A stretch of 64,000 nucleotides of DNA from Mycobacterium intermedium. GTDB lineage: Bacteria > Actinomycetota > Actinomycetes > Mycobacteriales > Mycobacteriaceae. The stretch lies in NCBI RefSeq assembly GCF_002086275.1, contig NZ_MVHT01000015.1, forward strand, positions 1-64,000. Direction: 5' to 3'. The notes beneath the pieces are model-generated. The model saw only the letters and a program-made list of their open reading frames with translations, was not told the DNA's origin and made no database searches. Below, in pieces: positions 18,220-34,831 of this stretch; position 1 is the stretch's first letter; the number at the start of each line of letters is the position of its first letter. The position numbers and the translations under genes are program-made.

Positions 18220-20090
18220 CGACCCCTCGGCACCTGTCCGACCGCTACGAACTCGGCGACATTCTCGGGTTCGGGGGCATGTCGGAGGTACACCTGGCTA
18301 CCGACCTGCGGTTGCACCGCGAGGTCGCGGTCAAGGTGCTGCGCGCGGACCTGGCCCGCGACCCGAGCTTTTACTTGCGCTTCCGCCGCGAGGCGCAGAA
18401 CGCCGCGGCGCTGAATCATCCGGCGATCGTTGCGGTATACGACACCGGCGAAGCCGAGACACCCGCCGGGCCGTTGCCGTACATCGTCATGGAGTACGTG
18501 GACGGCGTCACGTTGCGCGACATCATCCACACCGAAGGCCCGATGGCCCCAAAACGGGCAATCGAAGTGATCGCCGATGCCTGTCAGGCACTGAACTTCA
18601 GCCACCAAAACGGCATCATCCACCGCGACGTCAAGCCCGCGAACATCATGATCAGCTCCACCAATGCGGTGAAGGTGATGGACTTCGGCATCGCCCGCGC
18701 GATCGCCGACAGCGGCAACAGCGTCACCCAGACCGCCGCGGTGATCGGAACCGCGCAATACCTGTCGCCCGAGCAAGCCCGTGGTGACTCGGTGGATGCA
18801 CGGTCCGATGTCTACTCGTTGGGCTGTGTTCTCTACGAATTGCTCACCGGCGAACCACCTTTCACCGGTGACTCGCCGGTGGCGGTCGCCTACCAGCATG
18901 TCCGCGAAGACCCGGTGCCGCCTTCAGAACGTCACGAGGGCATCTCCGCCGACCTCGACGCCGTGGTCCTCAAGGCGCTGGCCAAGAACCCGGAGAACCG
19001 CTACCAGACCGCGGCCGAGATGCGCGCCGATCTGGTTCGGGTGCACAACGGTGAGCCGCCCGAAGCGCCGAAGGTGCTGACCGGGGCGGAGCGCCGTTCG
19101 CTGCTGTCGTCGCCACCCCACGGCAGCCCGCGCACCGACCCGCTGCCTCGTCAGGTCTTTGATGACACCGACCGTGACCGCCCCATGGGTTCGGTGGGCC
19201 GGTGGGCGGCGGCCGTTGCCATCCTGGCGGTGTTGACCATCGTGGTGTTCATCGCCATCAACACTTTCGGCGGCAAGACCCGCAGTGTTCAGGTGCCCGA
19301 CGTACGAGGGCAGGCGTCGGCCGATGCCATAGCGGCGCTGCAGAACCGCGGCTTCAAGATCCGTACCCAGCAGAAGCCGGACTCGACGATCCCGCCCGAC
19401 CACGTCATCGGGACCGACCCCGGTGCCAACGTGTCTGTGGGCGCCGGCGACGAGGTCACGATCAACGTCTCCACCGGACCCGAACAGCGCGAACTTCCCG
19501 ACGTTTCTTCGCTGGGGTACAACGAGGCCGTCAAGAAGCTGCAGGCGGCGGGATTCACGAAGTTCAAGCAGGCGAACTCCCCGTCGTCCCCGGAAATGGC
19601 CGGCAAGGTGCTCGGCACGAACCCGCCGGCCAATCAAACGTCGGCGATCACCAACGTGATCACCATCATCGTGGGCTCCGGGCCCGAGACGAAGCAGATC
19701 CCCGACGTCAAGGGCCAGACGGTCGAGTTGGCCCAGCAGAACCTCACCGTCTACGGCTTCACGAAGTTCAGTCAGTCGCAGGTGGACAGCACAAAGCCGG
19801 CCGGGGACGTGATCGGCACCAATCCTCCTGCCGGCACGGTCGTCCCGGTCGATTCGGTGATCGAACTACAGGTGTCCAAGGGCAACCAGTTCGTGATGCC
19901 CGACCTATCTGGAATGTTCTGGACGGACGCCGAACCACGGCTGCGCGCGCTCGGGTGGACCGGGGTGCTGGACAAGGGGCCGGATGTCGACGCGGGCGGC
20001 GCCCAGCACAATCGGGTCGTCTACCAGAGCCCTGCCGCCGGGACCGGTTGCAACCGCGACGGCGTCATCACGCTGAAGTTCGGTCAGTAA
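18216..20090 (+). CDS. pknB: Transmembrane Ser/Thr protein kinase PknB with PASTA repeats
   Basis: An essential kinase sensing cell-wall fragments, 624 residues. The kinase domain (about 11-275) has K40, HRD (D138), DFG and activation-loop threonines T171 and T173. A linker leads to a membrane helix (about 330-352) and four extracellular PASTA repeats starting [24 protein letters not shown] and FVMPDLSG. It is the last gene of the operon. It is convergent with the trpG-like gene and overlaps its 3' end by 23 bp. Confidence 0.97.
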   Translation: MTTPRHLSDRYELGDILGFGGMSEVHLATDLRLHREVAVKVLRADLARDPSFYLRFRREAQNAAALNHPAIVAVYDTGEAETPAGPLPYIVMEYVDGVTLRDIIHTEGPMAPKRAIEVIADACQALNFSHQNGIIHRDVKPANIMISSTNAVKVMDFGIARAIADSGNSVTQTAAVIGTAQYLSPEQARGDSVDARSDVYSLGCVLYELLTGEPPFTGDSPVAVAYQHVREDPVPPSERHEGISADLDAVVLKALAKNPENRYQTAAEMRADLVRVHNGEPPEAPKVLTGAERRSLLSSPPHGSPRTDPLPRQVFDDTDRDRPMGSVGRWAAAVAILAVLTIVVFIAINTFGGKTRSVQVPDVRGQASADAIAALQNRGFKIRTQQKPDSTIPPDHVIGTDPGANVSVGAGDEVTINVSTGPEQRELPDVSSLGYNEAVKKLQAAGFTKFKQANSPSSPEMAGKVLGTNPPANQTSAITNVITIIVGSGPETKQIPDVKGQTVELAQQNLTVYGFTKFSQSQVDSTKPAGDVIGTNPPAGTVVPVDSVIELQVSKGNQFVMPDLSGMFWTDAEPRLRALGWTGVLDKGPDVDAGGAQHNRVVYQSPAAGTGCNRDGVITLKFGQ

Positions 20091-20763
20091 CTTCACGCTC
20101 GGGCGGCAGTTGCGGCCGTACCGCGGTGAGGACCTCGTTCTCCAGCCGACGGACCAGGGTGTCGTCGCGTCCCCATCCGCAGTAGGTGAGCCAGTTCGCC
20201 AGCATCCGGTGTCCGCCCTCGGTCAAAATCGACTCCGGGTGGAATTGCACCCCGTGGATCGGCACTTCGCGGTGCTGGACGGCCATGATGACGCCGCTGC
20301 GGGTGTGGGCGATGGCCTCGAGTTCGGCGGGCAGCGACTCCGGCAGGATGGTCAGGGAATGGTAGCGGGTCGCCGTGAAGGGATCCGGAAGTCCTTGCAG
20401 CACACCGGCATTCGTGTGGAACACGCTGCTGGTCTTGCCGTGCAGCAGCTCGGGCGCACGATCGACGGTGGCGCCGAACGCCACGCCGATCGCTTGGTGG
20501 CCGAGACACACCCCGAGCAGTGGCGTGCGGGCCGCGGCGCAGGCACGGACCAACGCGATCGACGCGCCCGCGCGTTCCGGGGTGCCCGGGCCGGGGCTCA
20601 GCAAAACACCGTCGAACTGCGCCGCGACGGCGGCCGGGCCGTCGGCAGCGGAGAGTCGGTCGTCGTCATTGCGCCACACGTCGGCTTCGACGCCAAGCTG
20701 GCCGAGGTACTGCACCAGGTTGAACACGAAGCTGTCGTAGTTGTCGACGACCAGAATCCGCAT
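20068..20763 (-). CDS. trpG: Glutamine amidotransferase (TrpG/PabA type)
   Basis: A class I glutaminase subunit of 231 residues that supplies ammonia for anthranilate or aminodeoxychorismate synthase. It shows LSPGPGTP, the nucleophile elbow GVCLGHQ (C86) and the HPES His/Glu pair. It is not next to trp or pab genes, so which chorismate enzyme it serves cannot be told from context. The gene at this locus is named trpG in M. tuberculosis, but a folate (pabA) role is plausible. Its 3' end overlaps pknB convergently. Confidence 0.9.
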   Translation of the reverse strand: MRILVVDNYDSFVFNLVQYLGQLGVEADVWRNDDDRLSAADGPAAVAAQFDGVLLSPGPGTPERAGASIALVRACAAARTPLLGVCLGHQAIGVAFGATVDRAPELLHGKTSSVFHTNAGVLQGLPDPFTATRYHSLTILPESLPAELEAIAHTRSGVIMAVQHREVPIHGVQFHPESILTEGGHRMLANWLTYCGWGRDDTLVRRLENEVLTAVRPQLPPEREVTDRTSA

Positions 20764-20796
20764 CGTGACAGGTTACCTCCGTAGTTCGGAGGGGGT

Positions 20797-21552
20797 TCAG
20801 TAGCCGATCGGCCCCGAGGGTTTGGCGACGTGCAGCTGCACTGTGCCCGGGTAGCCGACGATCTGGACGTCGGGCTTGACCTCTTCGCGATACCCGAGGC
20901 CGAATCGGACGACGTACTGCTTGTAGAGGGTCACCAGGGGAGCGGCGCCCAGCGCCGCCTGCATCGCCGCGGCGTTGCCGACCGCGGTGATCGTGTAGGG
21001 CGGGCTGTAGGTACGTCCGTTGAGCAAAACGGTGTTTCCGACGCAGCGGACCACCGAGGTCGCGATGATGCGCTGGTCCTGCACCTGGATGGCCTCGGCA
21101 CCGGCGCTCCACAGCGCGTTGAGGACGCCGTCGATGTCCTGCTGATGCACGACCAGATCGTCTGGCGAGGCATCGCGCGGGAAGCGCCCGTTGGCATCGC
21201 GCTGTGCGTCGTCGAGTCGGACCACCATGCCCGGGCCGTGCACGGGTTCCATGTCCGCCTCACCGGCCAGCTCGGCGGCCCGCCTCAACATGGCTTGCAG
21301 CGCCGCGTCGGTCGACTTCCCGTGCGAAGTATCGATCTTGGTGGTCAGCGCTTCTCGACGCGCGGTGAGCAAGCTCACCGACGCCTGTGCCTCGCGAACC
21401 ATGTCCACTAGGCGTGGCGCGTCACTGCGGCGAATCTCGGCTCCGCCCGATACCCCGTGCGTCGCGGCCAGGAGCAGCCCCGCCATCAGGCACACCAGCG
21501 GGACACCGAAGCGCCACGGCGATCGGCGCTTGTCCTCGCGCTTGGTGGCCAA
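20797..21552 (-). CDS. DUF881 membrane-anchored protein
   Basis: A conserved actinobacterial protein next to cell-division genes; its function is not established. It has one N-terminal membrane segment (FGVPLVCLMAGLLLAATHGV) followed by a coiled-coil-like stretch and the DUF881 domain (VHGPGMVVRLDDA, VHQQDIDGVLNALWSAGAEAI). I chose the TTG at 21552 (MATKREDKRRSPWRF). The frame stays open to another TTG at 21630, but that would crowd the divergent crgA start at 21654. Confidence 0.85.
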   Translation of the reverse strand: MATKREDKRRSPWRFGVPLVCLMAGLLLAATHGVSGGAEIRRSDAPRLVDMVREAQASVSLLTARREALTTKIDTSHGKSTDAALQAMLRRAAELAGEADMEPVHGPGMVVRLDDAQRDANGRFPRDASPDDLVVHQQDIDGVLNALWSAGAEAIQVQDQRIIATSVVRCVGNTVLLNGRTYSPPYTITAVGNAAAMQAALGAAPLVTLYKQYVVRFGLGYREEVKPDVQIVGYPGTVQLHVAKPSGPIGY

Positions 21553-21653
21553 CGTGTCTCTACTTCCGGGTCCAGGTGAGCTGGTCAAAGGGTCAGGTGC
21601 GTTAGTCTCGTACCCGAGCGATACCTGCAATAACCGTAACTCCGAGGGATCAG

Positions 21654-21935
21654 ATGCCGAAGTCCAAGGTCCGTAAGAAGAACGACTTCACCGTCAGCGC
21701 GGTAAGCCGCACGCCGGTGAAGGTGAAGGTCGGGCCGTCGAGTGTGTGGTTCGTCTGCCTCTTCATTGGGCTAATGCTGATCGGCCTGGTCTGGCTAATG
21801 GTGTTCCAGTTGGCGGCCCTCGGGGCGAACGCTCCACAGGCCCTGCACTGGATGGCGGAGCTGGGTCCGTGGAACTACGCGATCGCGTTCGCTTTCATGA
21901 TCACGGGGTTGTTGCTGACGATGCGTTGGCATTGA
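21654..21935 (+). CDS. crgA: Cell division protein CrgA
   Basis: A 93-residue membrane protein with the basic N-terminus [15 protein letters not shown] and two transmembrane helices (about 30-52 and 70-90). Known mycobacterial CrgA bridges FtsZ, FtsQ, FtsI and CwsA at the septum. Length and topology fit the family. It is divergent from the DUF881 gene, and a CCGAGGGATC ribosome-binding region precedes the ATG. Confidence 0.95.
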   Translation: MPKSKVRKKNDFTVSAVSRTPVKVKVGPSSVWFVCLFIGLMLIGLVWLMVFQLAALGANAPQALHWMAELGPWNYAIAFAFMITGLLLTMRWH

Positions 21936-22114
21936 GCACCAGTTGGACCCGGCAGGCGAGGATTTGCACAGACGTAATGAATTCATCTCGCGGTCGTTCT
22001 GTTCATGGGCTAGCAACCTTGTCGTCACTCAATCACACGCGTGTGATTCATCCCCACTGTTGATAGCGTCTGTGGATAACTGCATCCGCAGTGGTGAGAG
22101 GGTCTAGCTAACGC

Positions 22115-22528
22115 ATGCAGCAAACTCAATGGGAGCCTTCTGCGGCTGGAATCGCTGGTTGCGGAGTCGCGGGTCTAATCATGGCTACCGCCTGTGTGAC
22201 CTTGGTCACAGACCCGCCGGGCCGCGTCATGACCGGGATTGCCGCGCTGGGTTTGATCTTGTTTGCGGGCGTGTCGTGGCGTGCCCGTCCAAAGCTGGCA
22301 ATCACCCCCGACGGTCTGGCGATTCGAGGGTGGTTCCGGACGCAGATATTACAGCGCCCCGAAATCAAGATCATCCGGATCACCGAGTTCCGCCGCTTCG
22401 GCCGCAAAGTTCGGCTACTGGAGATCGAGGGCGTCGCCGGCGGCATGTGGATCCTGTCCCGTTGGGACCTGGGCACCGACCCGCTGGACGTGCTTGATGC
22501 CCTCACCGACGCCGGTTATGCCGGTTGA
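22115..22528 (+). CDS. PH-domain small membrane protein
   Basis: The 137-residue protein has two N-terminal membrane helices (about 12-31 and 37-53) and a C-terminal bacterial PH-like domain (LAITPDGLAIRGWFRTQ, RLLEIEGVAGGMWILS, DPLDVLDALTDAGY). The position and size match the conserved gene between crgA and ppiA in mycobacteria. GAGAGGG about 12 nt upstream supports the ATG. No specific function is known to me. Confidence 0.85.
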   Translation: MQQTQWEPSAAGIAGCGVAGLIMATACVTLVTDPPGRVMTGIAALGLILFAGVSWRARPKLAITPDGLAIRGWFRTQILQRPEIKIIRITEFRRFGRKVRLLEIEGVAGGMWILSRWDLGTDPLDVLDALTDAGYAG

Positions 22529-22663
22529 GCTCTTTGGGGCCTTAGTTCTCGACGAGCGCGCGTGTTCGCACGCCGCCACGCCGCGAAGGCTGGCATTTTG
22601 CGCGCCCTCGCGGCGGGCTGTTGCGCGGTCTACGGTCGGCGCCCCCGTGGGCGGCCGGTGGGA

Positions 22664-23203
22664 TCAAGAAATGGTGATCGACTCGATGACGACCGGGTCG
22701 GTGGGTCGGTCGTTGGCGTCGGTCGGCGTCTTCGAGATCGCCTCGACGACTCGCTGCGACTCGGGGTCGGTCACTTCACCGAAGATGGTGTGGCGCCGGT
22801 TCAGGTGCGGCGTCTTGCCCACCGTGATGAAGAACTGTGAACCGTTGGTACCCGGACCGGCGTTGGCCATGGCGAGCAGATAGGGCCGGTCGAACTGCAA
22901 CTCGGGGTGGAACTCGTCAGCGAACTTGTAGCCAGGACCACCACGACCCGTTCCGGTCGGGTCGCCACCCTGGATCATGAAGCCCTGGATCACCCGGTGA
23001 AAGACCGCGCCATCGTAAAACGGCCCAGAGGGGCCACCCGATGCGTTCTGTGTCGAGTACTCCTTGGTGCCTTGTGCCAGGCCCACGAAGTTGGCGACAG
23101 TTTTGGGCGCGTGGTTGCCGAACAGGGCAACCTTGATGTCTCCGCGATTGGTGTGCAGCGTGGCGGTTGCGGTCTGGATAGTCACGAAATCACAGTCTGC
23201 CAT
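22664..23203 (-). CDS. ppiA: Peptidyl-prolyl cis-trans isomerase A (cyclophilin)
   Basis: A cytosolic proline isomerase of 179 residues with cyclophilin core motifs [37 protein letters not shown] and HTIFGEV. I chose ATG 23203 ([10 protein letters not shown]), which matches the mycobacterial PpiA N-terminus. The frame extends 18 codons further upstream without support. It is convergent with the PH-domain gene and divergent from cwsA. Confidence 0.95.
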   Translation of the reverse strand: MADCDFVTIQTATATLHTNRGDIKVALFGNHAPKTVANFVGLAQGTKEYSTQNASGGPSGPFYDGAVFHRVIQGFMIQGGDPTGTGRGGPGYKFADEFHPELQFDRPYLLAMANAGPGTNGSQFFITVGKTPHLNRRHTIFGEVTDPESQRVVEAISKTPTDANDRPTDPVVIESITIS

Positions 23204-23386
23204 CACGCGTGGGCCGGTCCGCAGCCGGTGTACCCGCCAAGAGCCGCAAAACGACACTCCCGCACACGTCGTCGAGATGGCAGTCTGTGGTGGTACTCCT
23301 TAGCCCTGGCCAACGACCCTGGCCGATGATCCAGCAAGAACCGGCAGAGACCCGGCAAGGCCCGGCAAGACCATGAAAGGCGGCAG

Positions 23387-23815
23387 ATGAGCACGAAGGC
23401 GGAAACTCGGTTGACCCCACGGGAGCGACTGACCCGCGGCCTCACCTACACGGCGGTGGGCCCGGTGGATGTCACCCGAGGTGTTGTCGGACTCGGGTTG
23501 AACTCCGCGCAGTCGGCCGCATCGGAGCTACGTCGCCACTACCGGGAGGGCCGGCTCTCCAAGGAGATCGCAGCCGCACAGGAGACGTTTGCTCAGGAGT
23601 TGGCCGCCGCGCAGGAAGTGGTCGCCAGTCTGCCGCAGGTGTACCAGGAAGCGCGTCAATCCCAACGGCGCCATGGCAAGCGGCCGTGGATCATTGGAGG
23701 AGCGGCGGTCGCAATCGTGGCGACCGGCGCCATCGCGTTCAGCATCGTTCGCCGTTCCACGCGCCCCGATCCGTCACCGCTGCCACCCAGCGTCGACGTA
23801 CAACCGCGACCGTAG
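23387..23815 (+). CDS. cwsA: Cell wall synthesis and shape protein CwsA
   Basis: The 142-residue protein has a basic, helical N-terminal part (Ala/Glu-rich coiled coil about 60-92), one membrane helix near residues 103-122 and a short Pro-rich tail. Position beside ppiA and crgA and overall sequence match mycobacterial CwsA, reported to interact with CrgA and Wag31 and to affect polar growth. An AGGCGGCAG-like site precedes the ATG. Confidence 0.88.
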   Translation: MSTKAETRLTPRERLTRGLTYTAVGPVDVTRGVVGLGLNSAQSAASELRRHYREGRLSKEIAAAQETFAQELAAAQEVVASLPQVYQEARQSQRRHGKRPWIIGGAAVAIVATGAIAFSIVRRSTRPDPSPLPPSVDVQPRP

Positions 23816-23970
23816 GACACCCGTTGTCCAACGTGATTCGCAGAGCACCCGAGTCCCGCTCGCAACCGCGCCGGGAGTAAACCCACTATTGGAGAGGTGC
23901 CGAACGTGGTTGACGCCGCTCGGGCAGGTTAGGTCGAAGCGTTTCGGTTGATCCTGGAAGGCCGGGAGAC

Positions 23971-24561
23971 ATGGAGCCGTCTCGACCACGGCATGCCGCT
24001 CAGGCTGCCATTCCTGATGACGTCCGCGCGCGGGTGCTGCCCGCCGTGCTGGATGAGTTGGCCTGCTGGGGTGTTGAGCGGTTCAGCGTGGAAGCGATGG
24101 CGGAGCGCCACAATTTCGACCCCGCGATCATCTACCGCTACTGGGGTGATCGCCACCGGCTGATCGTCGATTTTGCCGTAGGGGATAACGAGGCGCTGCA
24201 ATCGGACATCGACACCGGCTCGCTGCGCGGGGACCTGCTGGCACTTGCCCGTCACGTCGCCGACCGGATCAACACCGAAAGCGGTCGCACGTTCGTGCGG
24301 GCCCTGGTCATGGACCTTCGCGGCCGGCATGACCAAGAGACCCGGATGGCGATTTGGCGGGAGCAGTTCGCTGCCGCGCGCACGATTTTGGCTCGGGCAA
24401 GAGAACGCGGGGAGTTGCGGCCCGACGTCAACACGCTGGCCGCCGTGCAGATAGTGATGGCGCCACTGAACGTCTACGCGCTGTACAGCGAGGAAGTGAT
24501 CCCCGTCGAGTACTACACGGCCCTCGCGGACATGGCGTGGCATGCGCTGACTGCCAGATAG
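23971..24561 (+). CDS. TetR-family transcriptional regulator
   Basis: The 196-residue repressor-like protein has an N-terminal HTH (about residues 20-65: RFSVEAMAERHNFDPAIIYRYW, then GDRHRLI) and an all-helical ligand or dimer domain. The neighbours are cwsA and two tRNAs, so no target operon is suggested by context. As I recall, M. tuberculosis has no gene here between tRNA-Ala and cwsA, so it is probably lineage-specific. The frame is intact with ordinary codon use. Confidence 0.88.
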   Translation: MEPSRPRHAAQAAIPDDVRARVLPAVLDELACWGVERFSVEAMAERHNFDPAIIYRYWGDRHRLIVDFAVGDNEALQSDIDTGSLRGDLLALARHVADRINTESGRTFVRALVMDLRGRHDQETRMAIWREQFAAARTILARARERGELRPDVNTLAAVQIVMAPLNVYALYSEEVIPVEYYTALADMAWHALTAR

Positions 24562-24642
24562 GACAGGGTGTCTGGTCCGCGTCCGGGCTTGGCCGCATCC
24601 TCGGCACGGTGCGCCGCAGACGACGTCATGGAAAGAAATCTG

Positions 24643-24715
24643 TGGAGCCTAGGGGAATCGAACCCCTGACACCCGCCTTGCAAAGGCGGTGCTCTACCAA
24701 CTGAGCTAAGGCCCC
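24643..24715 (-). tRNA. alaT: tRNA-Ala (anticodon TGC)
   Basis: The 73-nt minus-strand cloverleaf has acceptor GGGGCCT/AGGCTCC with discriminator A. The D-arm is AGCTCAGTTGGTAGAGC, the anticodon arm CCGCC TTTGCAA GGCGG, and the T-arm GGGGTTCGATTCCCC. CCA is not encoded. It follows tRNA-Ile on the same strand, as in other mycobacteria. Confidence 0.98.
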
Positions 24716-24863
24716 TCGTAACCAGGTTCGTGACCAGCGCCGGGATCCGCCGCCATGTGCCAGACTTCGACATCGCGCCGCGAGCGCACTACCGCCGCTA
24801 CGACAGCCACCATTACCAGCGGCAATGCCACCTTCACCCAACGTCTGGACGGGCACATGATCG

Positions 24864-24937
24864 TGGGCCTGGGAGGACTCGAACCTCCGACCTCTTCGTT
24901 ATCAGCGAAGCGCTCTAACCGCCTGAGCTACAGGCCC
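24864..24937 (-). tRNA. ileT: tRNA-Ile (anticodon GAT)
   Basis: The 74-nt minus-strand cloverleaf has acceptor GGGCCTG/CAGGCCC with discriminator A. The anticodon arm is CTTCG CTGATAA CGAAG and the T-arm GGAGGTTCGAGTCCTCC. CCA is not encoded. It lies between the DUF3566 gene and tRNA-Ala, probably cotranscribed with the latter. Confidence 0.98.
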
Positions 24938-25025
24938 GCACTCGCGTACGGCCGAGCGACGAGATTACCGCAATCGGCGCCGTACTCCCAAAACGGGTGT
25001 ATGTGTGCAGTTCACGGACAGCGCG

Positions 25026-25931
25026 TCAGTCCCTGTCGGCCAGGGTTACCTCGATGCCGCCGATCAGATCCGTCGTCAGGTTGTAGACGAACGCGGCGAT
25101 GGTGGCCATCGCCGTCATCAGGACGATGTTGACCAACCCGATCAGGACCGCGCCGCCGAATATGGTGCCGCTGGACACCAGCTCGCCGCTGCTCCCGCTG
25201 GTGTTGTTCAGCAGGTCGCCGACATTGCTGTTCAGCTTGGCCCACACGCCCATACCGCCGAGCACGAGGTAGAGGAAAGCCACCGCGATCATCCAGACGA
25301 AGAACAGCGCCACCGACAACAGCAGCGACACCTTCAGCGTGCTCCAGGGATCGATCCGGCGGATCTGCATGCTGGCCCGAACTGGGCCACGGGTGGCTCG
25401 ACGTGGCGACACCTGAACCCGGCCTTCTCTGCTCTCGCCGCGGGCTTCGGCGGCCGCCGCGCGGGCTGCTCCGGGACGCGCCGCCGGCGCCTTCTCCGCC
25501 GCGCGTTCCGGTGCGGACTTGCGGGCCGGTCCGGGGATCGGGCCGGACAGATCGGGCAGTTCGCTGGCGTAGGCCTCGGCCGGTGGGTTCTCACTACGCG
25601 GCGACGGCGCATCCGGCTCCGGCGGTGAGCCCGTGCCCTTACCCGATGTTCCGGACGTTGGCGTCGGAGAGCCGGTGATAAAGCGGTTCAGGCGGGCATC
25701 TGCGGCCGAGGACGCCGTCGTTGGCCGCACGTCAGTGGGCGGATCCGCCGCTGCTCGTTGGGTCGTCGAGGACGCCCGAGTCGCGCCGCGCTGCCACGGC
25801 GGCGATTCTCCGGAGTCCGGCAACCGGCCGGGTCCGGTCGTCGCCCGGTGTACACCAGCGCGATCGACCACCGCATCCCCATTCGGGTTGTCGCCCTGAT
25901 TGGGGGCGCCCTGCTCGTTCGGTGAGGTCAC
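25026..25931 (-). CDS. DUF3566 membrane protein downstream of gyrA
   Basis: The 301-residue protein has a long disordered Pro/Ala/Arg-rich cytoplasmic N-terminus (about 1-185) and a C-terminal DUF3566 domain. That domain has two membrane helices ([21 protein letters not shown] and [21 protein letters not shown]). The start is GTG at 25931 with AGGAG upstream. It lies 86 bp after gyrA in the same direction, the usual mycobacterial order. Its function is unknown. Confidence 0.88.
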   Translation of the reverse strand: MTSPNEQGAPNQGDNPNGDAVVDRAGVHRATTGPGRLPDSGESPPWQRGATRASSTTQRAAADPPTDVRPTTASSAADARLNRFITGSPTPTSGTSGKGTGSPPEPDAPSPRSENPPAEAYASELPDLSGPIPGPARKSAPERAAEKAPAARPGAARAAAAEARGESREGRVQVSPRRATRGPVRASMQIRRIDPWSTLKVSLLLSVALFFVWMIAVAFLYLVLGGMGVWAKLNSNVGDLLNNTSGSSGELVSSGTIFGGAVLIGLVNIVLMTAMATIAAFVYNLTTDLIGGIEVTLADRD

Positions 25932-26017
25932 CCCAACTCCTAACGTGTCCTATTCAGGCGCCGAGTCTAGTTGCCGGGGTTTACCTGGAGTTGATCCACC
26001 GTCCGAATCGTCGCCGG

Positions 26018-29557
<3,540 letters not shown>

Positions 29558-29600
29558 CTATCCCTCGTCGTTCGTTGTTTAGCTAATCGACCGCGGACAC

Positions 29601-31748
<2,148 letters not shown>

Positions 31749-31889
31749 CTATCTGATTGCGCCGTGCGCTCGATTTCTTCATTCCGGGCGCGTCCCGACG
31801 GTTGACATAAGGTTCCCTCTCGTCCTAGCGGCTCTGAGACGCCCACTGTGAAAGTCCGGCGGGGCGGCGGCGGTGGGTCCTTCCTGCGC

Positions 31890-32456
31890 CTAGCCGTAGG
31901 TGTCCCGGGGCCCTCTGCCGCCGATGTGTCGCGGCCCTTTCCGCCACGACGGCTTCGCCGGACCGGTGATCTTCAACGACGTGACCACACCGTTGCCGAC
32001 GGCGGCGGCGATCTTGGCCAGCAATTGGCTCTGAATGATGCGCAATTGGGTGGCCCACGCCGTGGATTCGGCAGTCACACTGAGCACCCCGTCTTTCAGC
32101 GCGGTCGGAGTGGCGTGATCGGCAATTTGGTGCCCCACCACCGAGGTCCACTGCCCGAATACCGTGCCCTCTGCCACGTGCGCCGACCAGCCGCGCTTCT
32201 TAGCCAGATCGCGAGCCAACTTGCCCAGCGGTTGCGGGTCCCGGACATCCGGGCCCGGCCCCGACCAGCTTCGCCGCTGACCGGCGACACGGCGCGGTAC
32301 CGGCGGCCCCGCGTACCCCCGGCCGGCGTCGTGCCCCCGCGCCCGAGCCGCCGTCCGTGCCTCCTCGAGCGTCCGTCGGACCAGGTCGATGCCGGCGAGC
32401 CGGTCCACATCGAGGCCCTTGTCGTCGCCCGGAACTTCGTCGTCCTCGTCCGTCAC
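31890..32456 (-). CDS. dciA: DciA-family replication protein (DUF721)
   Basis: The 188-residue protein has a C-terminal DUF721 domain ([38 protein letters not shown]). The DciA family loads or recruits the replicative helicase in bacteria lacking DnaC. The start is GTG 32456, overlapping the recF stop (GTGA). A longer frame to 32525 would run inside recF. The order dnaN-recF-dciA-gyrB is the mycobacterial one. Confidence 0.9.
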   Translation of the reverse strand: MTDEDDEVPGDDKGLDVDRLAGIDLVRRTLEEARTAARARGHDAGRGYAGPPVPRRVAGQRRSWSGPGPDVRDPQPLGKLARDLAKKRGWSAHVAEGTVFGQWTSVVGHQIADHATPTALKDGVLSVTAESTAWATQLRIIQSQLLAKIAAAVGNGVVTSLKITGPAKPSWRKGPRHIGGRGPRDTYG

Positions 32457-33631
32457 GACGTGACCACCGAGAACCGCCCGGTGTCTCCGTCGCGCAGATC
32501 GATCGGAATCAGCCGCGCATCCCATCCCTGCGGAATGTCATCGAGCACCGCCGCGGTCACCAGCACTTGCTCGGCCGACTCGGCCACCGACGCCAAGGCC
32601 TGGCGCCGCGCGGAATCCAATTCGGCGAACACATCGTCGAGCAACAACACCGGTTCACTCCCTTCGGCACGCAACAGTTCGTAGGCCGCCAACCGCAGAG
32701 CCACCGCGAACGACCACGATTCGCCGTGGCTTGCAAAGCCTTTAGCGGGTTGATCGCCGAGGCGTAATTCCAAATCGTCACGGTGTGGGCCCACCAGACA
32801 CACGCCGCGTTCCAATTCGGCGTCTCGACGGGCGGCCAGAGCCGCGAGCAGGCTGGCTTCCAGCAATTCACGATCGGCCCCCGCGCCCGGACCGGCGGGA
32901 CCAGCGGGGGCACCGCCCGTCACCGCGTCCGTGCTGGCGCGGTAACCGATTGCGGCCGAACGTGATTCCGGCGCCAACAGCTGGTAGGCCTTCTCCACTT
33001 CCGGTGCCAATTCGTTGACCAGGTTGATCCGTGCGGCCATCAATTCGGCGCCGAACTCGGCGAGCCGGCTGTCCCAGACGTCCAGCGTGTCCAGCGCACT
33101 GTTGTCGCCGCGGTACCGCGCGCCCGACAAAGACTTCAACAACGCGGTGCGCTGGCGCACCACCTTGTCGTAATCGGCGCGCAGGGCAGCAACCGCCGGG
33201 CGGCGCACGGTCGCCAGATCGTCAAGGTAGCGGCGGCGGTCAGCCGGGTCACCGCGCACCAGCGTCAGGTCTTCCGGGGCAAACAACACGGCGCGGAGTA
33301 CACCGACCACCTCACGCGTGCTGCGCACCGGTGACCGATTCAGCCGAGCTTTGTTAGCCCGTCCAGCGGCGATCTCCAGATCGATCGCGCATTCCCTGCC
33401 CTCGTTGACGACGATGGTCGAAACCACCGCACGATCGGCGCCCGCCCGGATCAACGGTGCATCCGTACCGACCCGGTGTGAGCCGAGAGTGCTCGAATAC
33501 CAAATCGCCTCAATGAGATTCGTTTTGCCAAAACCATTGCGACCAACGAACACCGTCCGGCCCGGGAGCAATTCGAGGTCGGCGTTGGCCCAGGACCGGA
33601 AATCACGCAGTCCCAACTGCCGGATATACAC
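32453..33631 (-). CDS. recF: DNA replication and repair protein RecF
   Basis: An SMC-like ABC ATPase acting in recombinational gap repair. The 392 residues carry Walker [10 protein letters not shown] (about 29-37), an ABC signature region, and Walker [12 protein letters not shown]. The GTG start follows the dnaN TAG stop directly with no spacer, and the stop overlaps dciA. Confidence 0.95.
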   Translation of the reverse strand: MYIRQLGLRDFRSWANADLELLPGRTVFVGRNGFGKTNLIEAIWYSSTLGSHRVGTDAPLIRAGADRAVVSTIVVNEGRECAIDLEIAAGRANKARLNRSPVRSTREVVGVLRAVLFAPEDLTLVRGDPADRRRYLDDLATVRRPAVAALRADYDKVVRQRTALLKSLSGARYRGDNSALDTLDVWDSRLAEFGAELMAARINLVNELAPEVEKAYQLLAPESRSAAIGYRASTDAVTGGAPAGPAGPGAGADRELLEASLLAALAARRDAELERGVCLVGPHRDDLELRLGDQPAKGFASHGESWSFAVALRLAAYELLRAEGSEPVLLLDDVFAELDSARRQALASVAESAEQVLVTAAVLDDIPQGWDARLIPIDLRDGDTGRFSVVTS

Positions 33632-34831
33632 CTATCCGGGCAACCGAACCGGCATCAGCAGGTACACGTAATCCGTCGGCACCGCCTGGAACGGCCCCGG
33701 TCCGGTCGCAACCTCGTCGTCTGCCGTCGCCGGCCGCAGCAGCGCCGGCTTGCCCGGGGTGGTGAAGCCGAACGACACCTTCTCCGAGTGCAATGACTGC
33801 AATCCGTCGGTCAGGTAGTTCGGGTTGAAGGCGATGGTCAGCGGGTCGCCGGCGAAATCCACGGCGAGGTCTTCTTCCGCACGTCCAACATCGTCGGCGC
33901 CGGCCGAAAGCCGCAACGAGCCTTCGCTGAATTCCATCCGGACTTGAGCGCCCCGGTCGGCGACCAACGCAACCAGCTTGATCGCTTCGGTCAACTCCGC
34001 CACGTCGATGGTCGCCACCGCGGTGTGCTGCGCCGGCAGTAGCTGGCGGAACTTGGGGAACTCCGCATCGAGTAGCCGAGTTGTGCTGCGTTTGCCATTG
34101 CCGGTGATGCCCAGCAGGCCCTCTTTGCCGACGGCCGCCCCGGCACCCAACGACAACCGAACCTCCGAACCGTCGGTGCCCGTCTTCGCGGCTTCGGCCA
34201 ACGTCTTGGCCGGCACCAGCACCGCAGCCTCGACGTCGGGAGACAACGCCGTCCAGGTCAGTTCTCTGACGGCCAGCCGGAACCTGTCGGTCGCCGCCAA
34301 AACCACCGTCTCGCCGGAGATCTCGACCCGGATGCCGGTGAGCATGGGCAGCGTGTCGTCACGGCCGGCCGCGATCGCGACCTGGCTGATCGCCTCGGCG
34401 AACAACTCCGACGGCAGAGTGCCTGTATCTTCCGGCAACGTCGGCAACGTCGGGTAGTCCTCGACCGCCATCGTCGGCAACGAGAATCTGGCATTACCGC
34501 ACGTCAGCGCGACGCGGTTGCCGTCCACGTAAAAGTCGACCGGCTTGTTGGGCAATGCCCGGGTGATGTCAGACAACAACCGCCCGGATACCAAAACACT
34601 TCCCGGAGAAGCGATTTCGGCGGCAATCTGCACCTCGGCCGAGACCTCGTAGTCGAACCCGGAGATGGTCAAGCCGTCGTCGGAACCGGTCAACAACACT
34701 CCGGAGAGTACGGGCACCGTCGGCCGGGTGGGCAGATTCTTGGCCACCCATGAAACCGCTTCGGCGAACGACTCGCGTACCACACGGAATTTCAAATCGG
34801 TGAGGCCAGCTCGTGTCGTAGCCGCGTCCAT
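33632..34831 (-). CDS. dnaN: DNA polymerase III sliding clamp (beta subunit)
   Basis: Processivity clamp for replication, 399 residues, with three homologous clamp domains. The N-terminus reads [17 protein letters not shown], and the C-terminus ends in the usual MPVR-like strand ([12 protein letters not shown]). It lies directly downstream of oriC, with recF following without a gap. Confidence 0.97.
   Translation of the reverse strand: MDAATTRAGLTDLKFRVVRESFAEAVSWVAKNLPTRPTVPVLSGVLLTGSDDGLTISGFDYEVSAEVQIAAEIASPGSVLVSGRLLSDITRALPNKPVDFYVDGNRVALTCGNARFSLPTMAVEDYPTLPTLPEDTGTLPSELFAEAISQVAIAAGRDDTLPMLTGIRVEISGETVVLAATDRFRLAVRELTWTALSPDVEAAVLVPAKTLAEAAKTGTDGSEVRLSLGAGAAVGKEGLLGITGNGKRSTTRLLDAEFPKFRQLLPAQHTAVATIDVAELTEAIKLVALVADRGAQVRMEFSEGSLRLSAGADDVGRAEEDLAVDFAGDPLTIAFNPNYLTDGLQSLHSEKVSFGFTTPGKPALLRPATADDEVATGPGPFQAVPTDYVYLLMPVRLPG

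Noticed and set aside
22579..22615. CGCCGCGA...TCGCGGCG inverted repeat between the PH-domain gene and ppiA
   Set aside because: The 8-bp GC-only arms have a 21-nt loop and no T-tract. Such pairings arise by chance in this composition.
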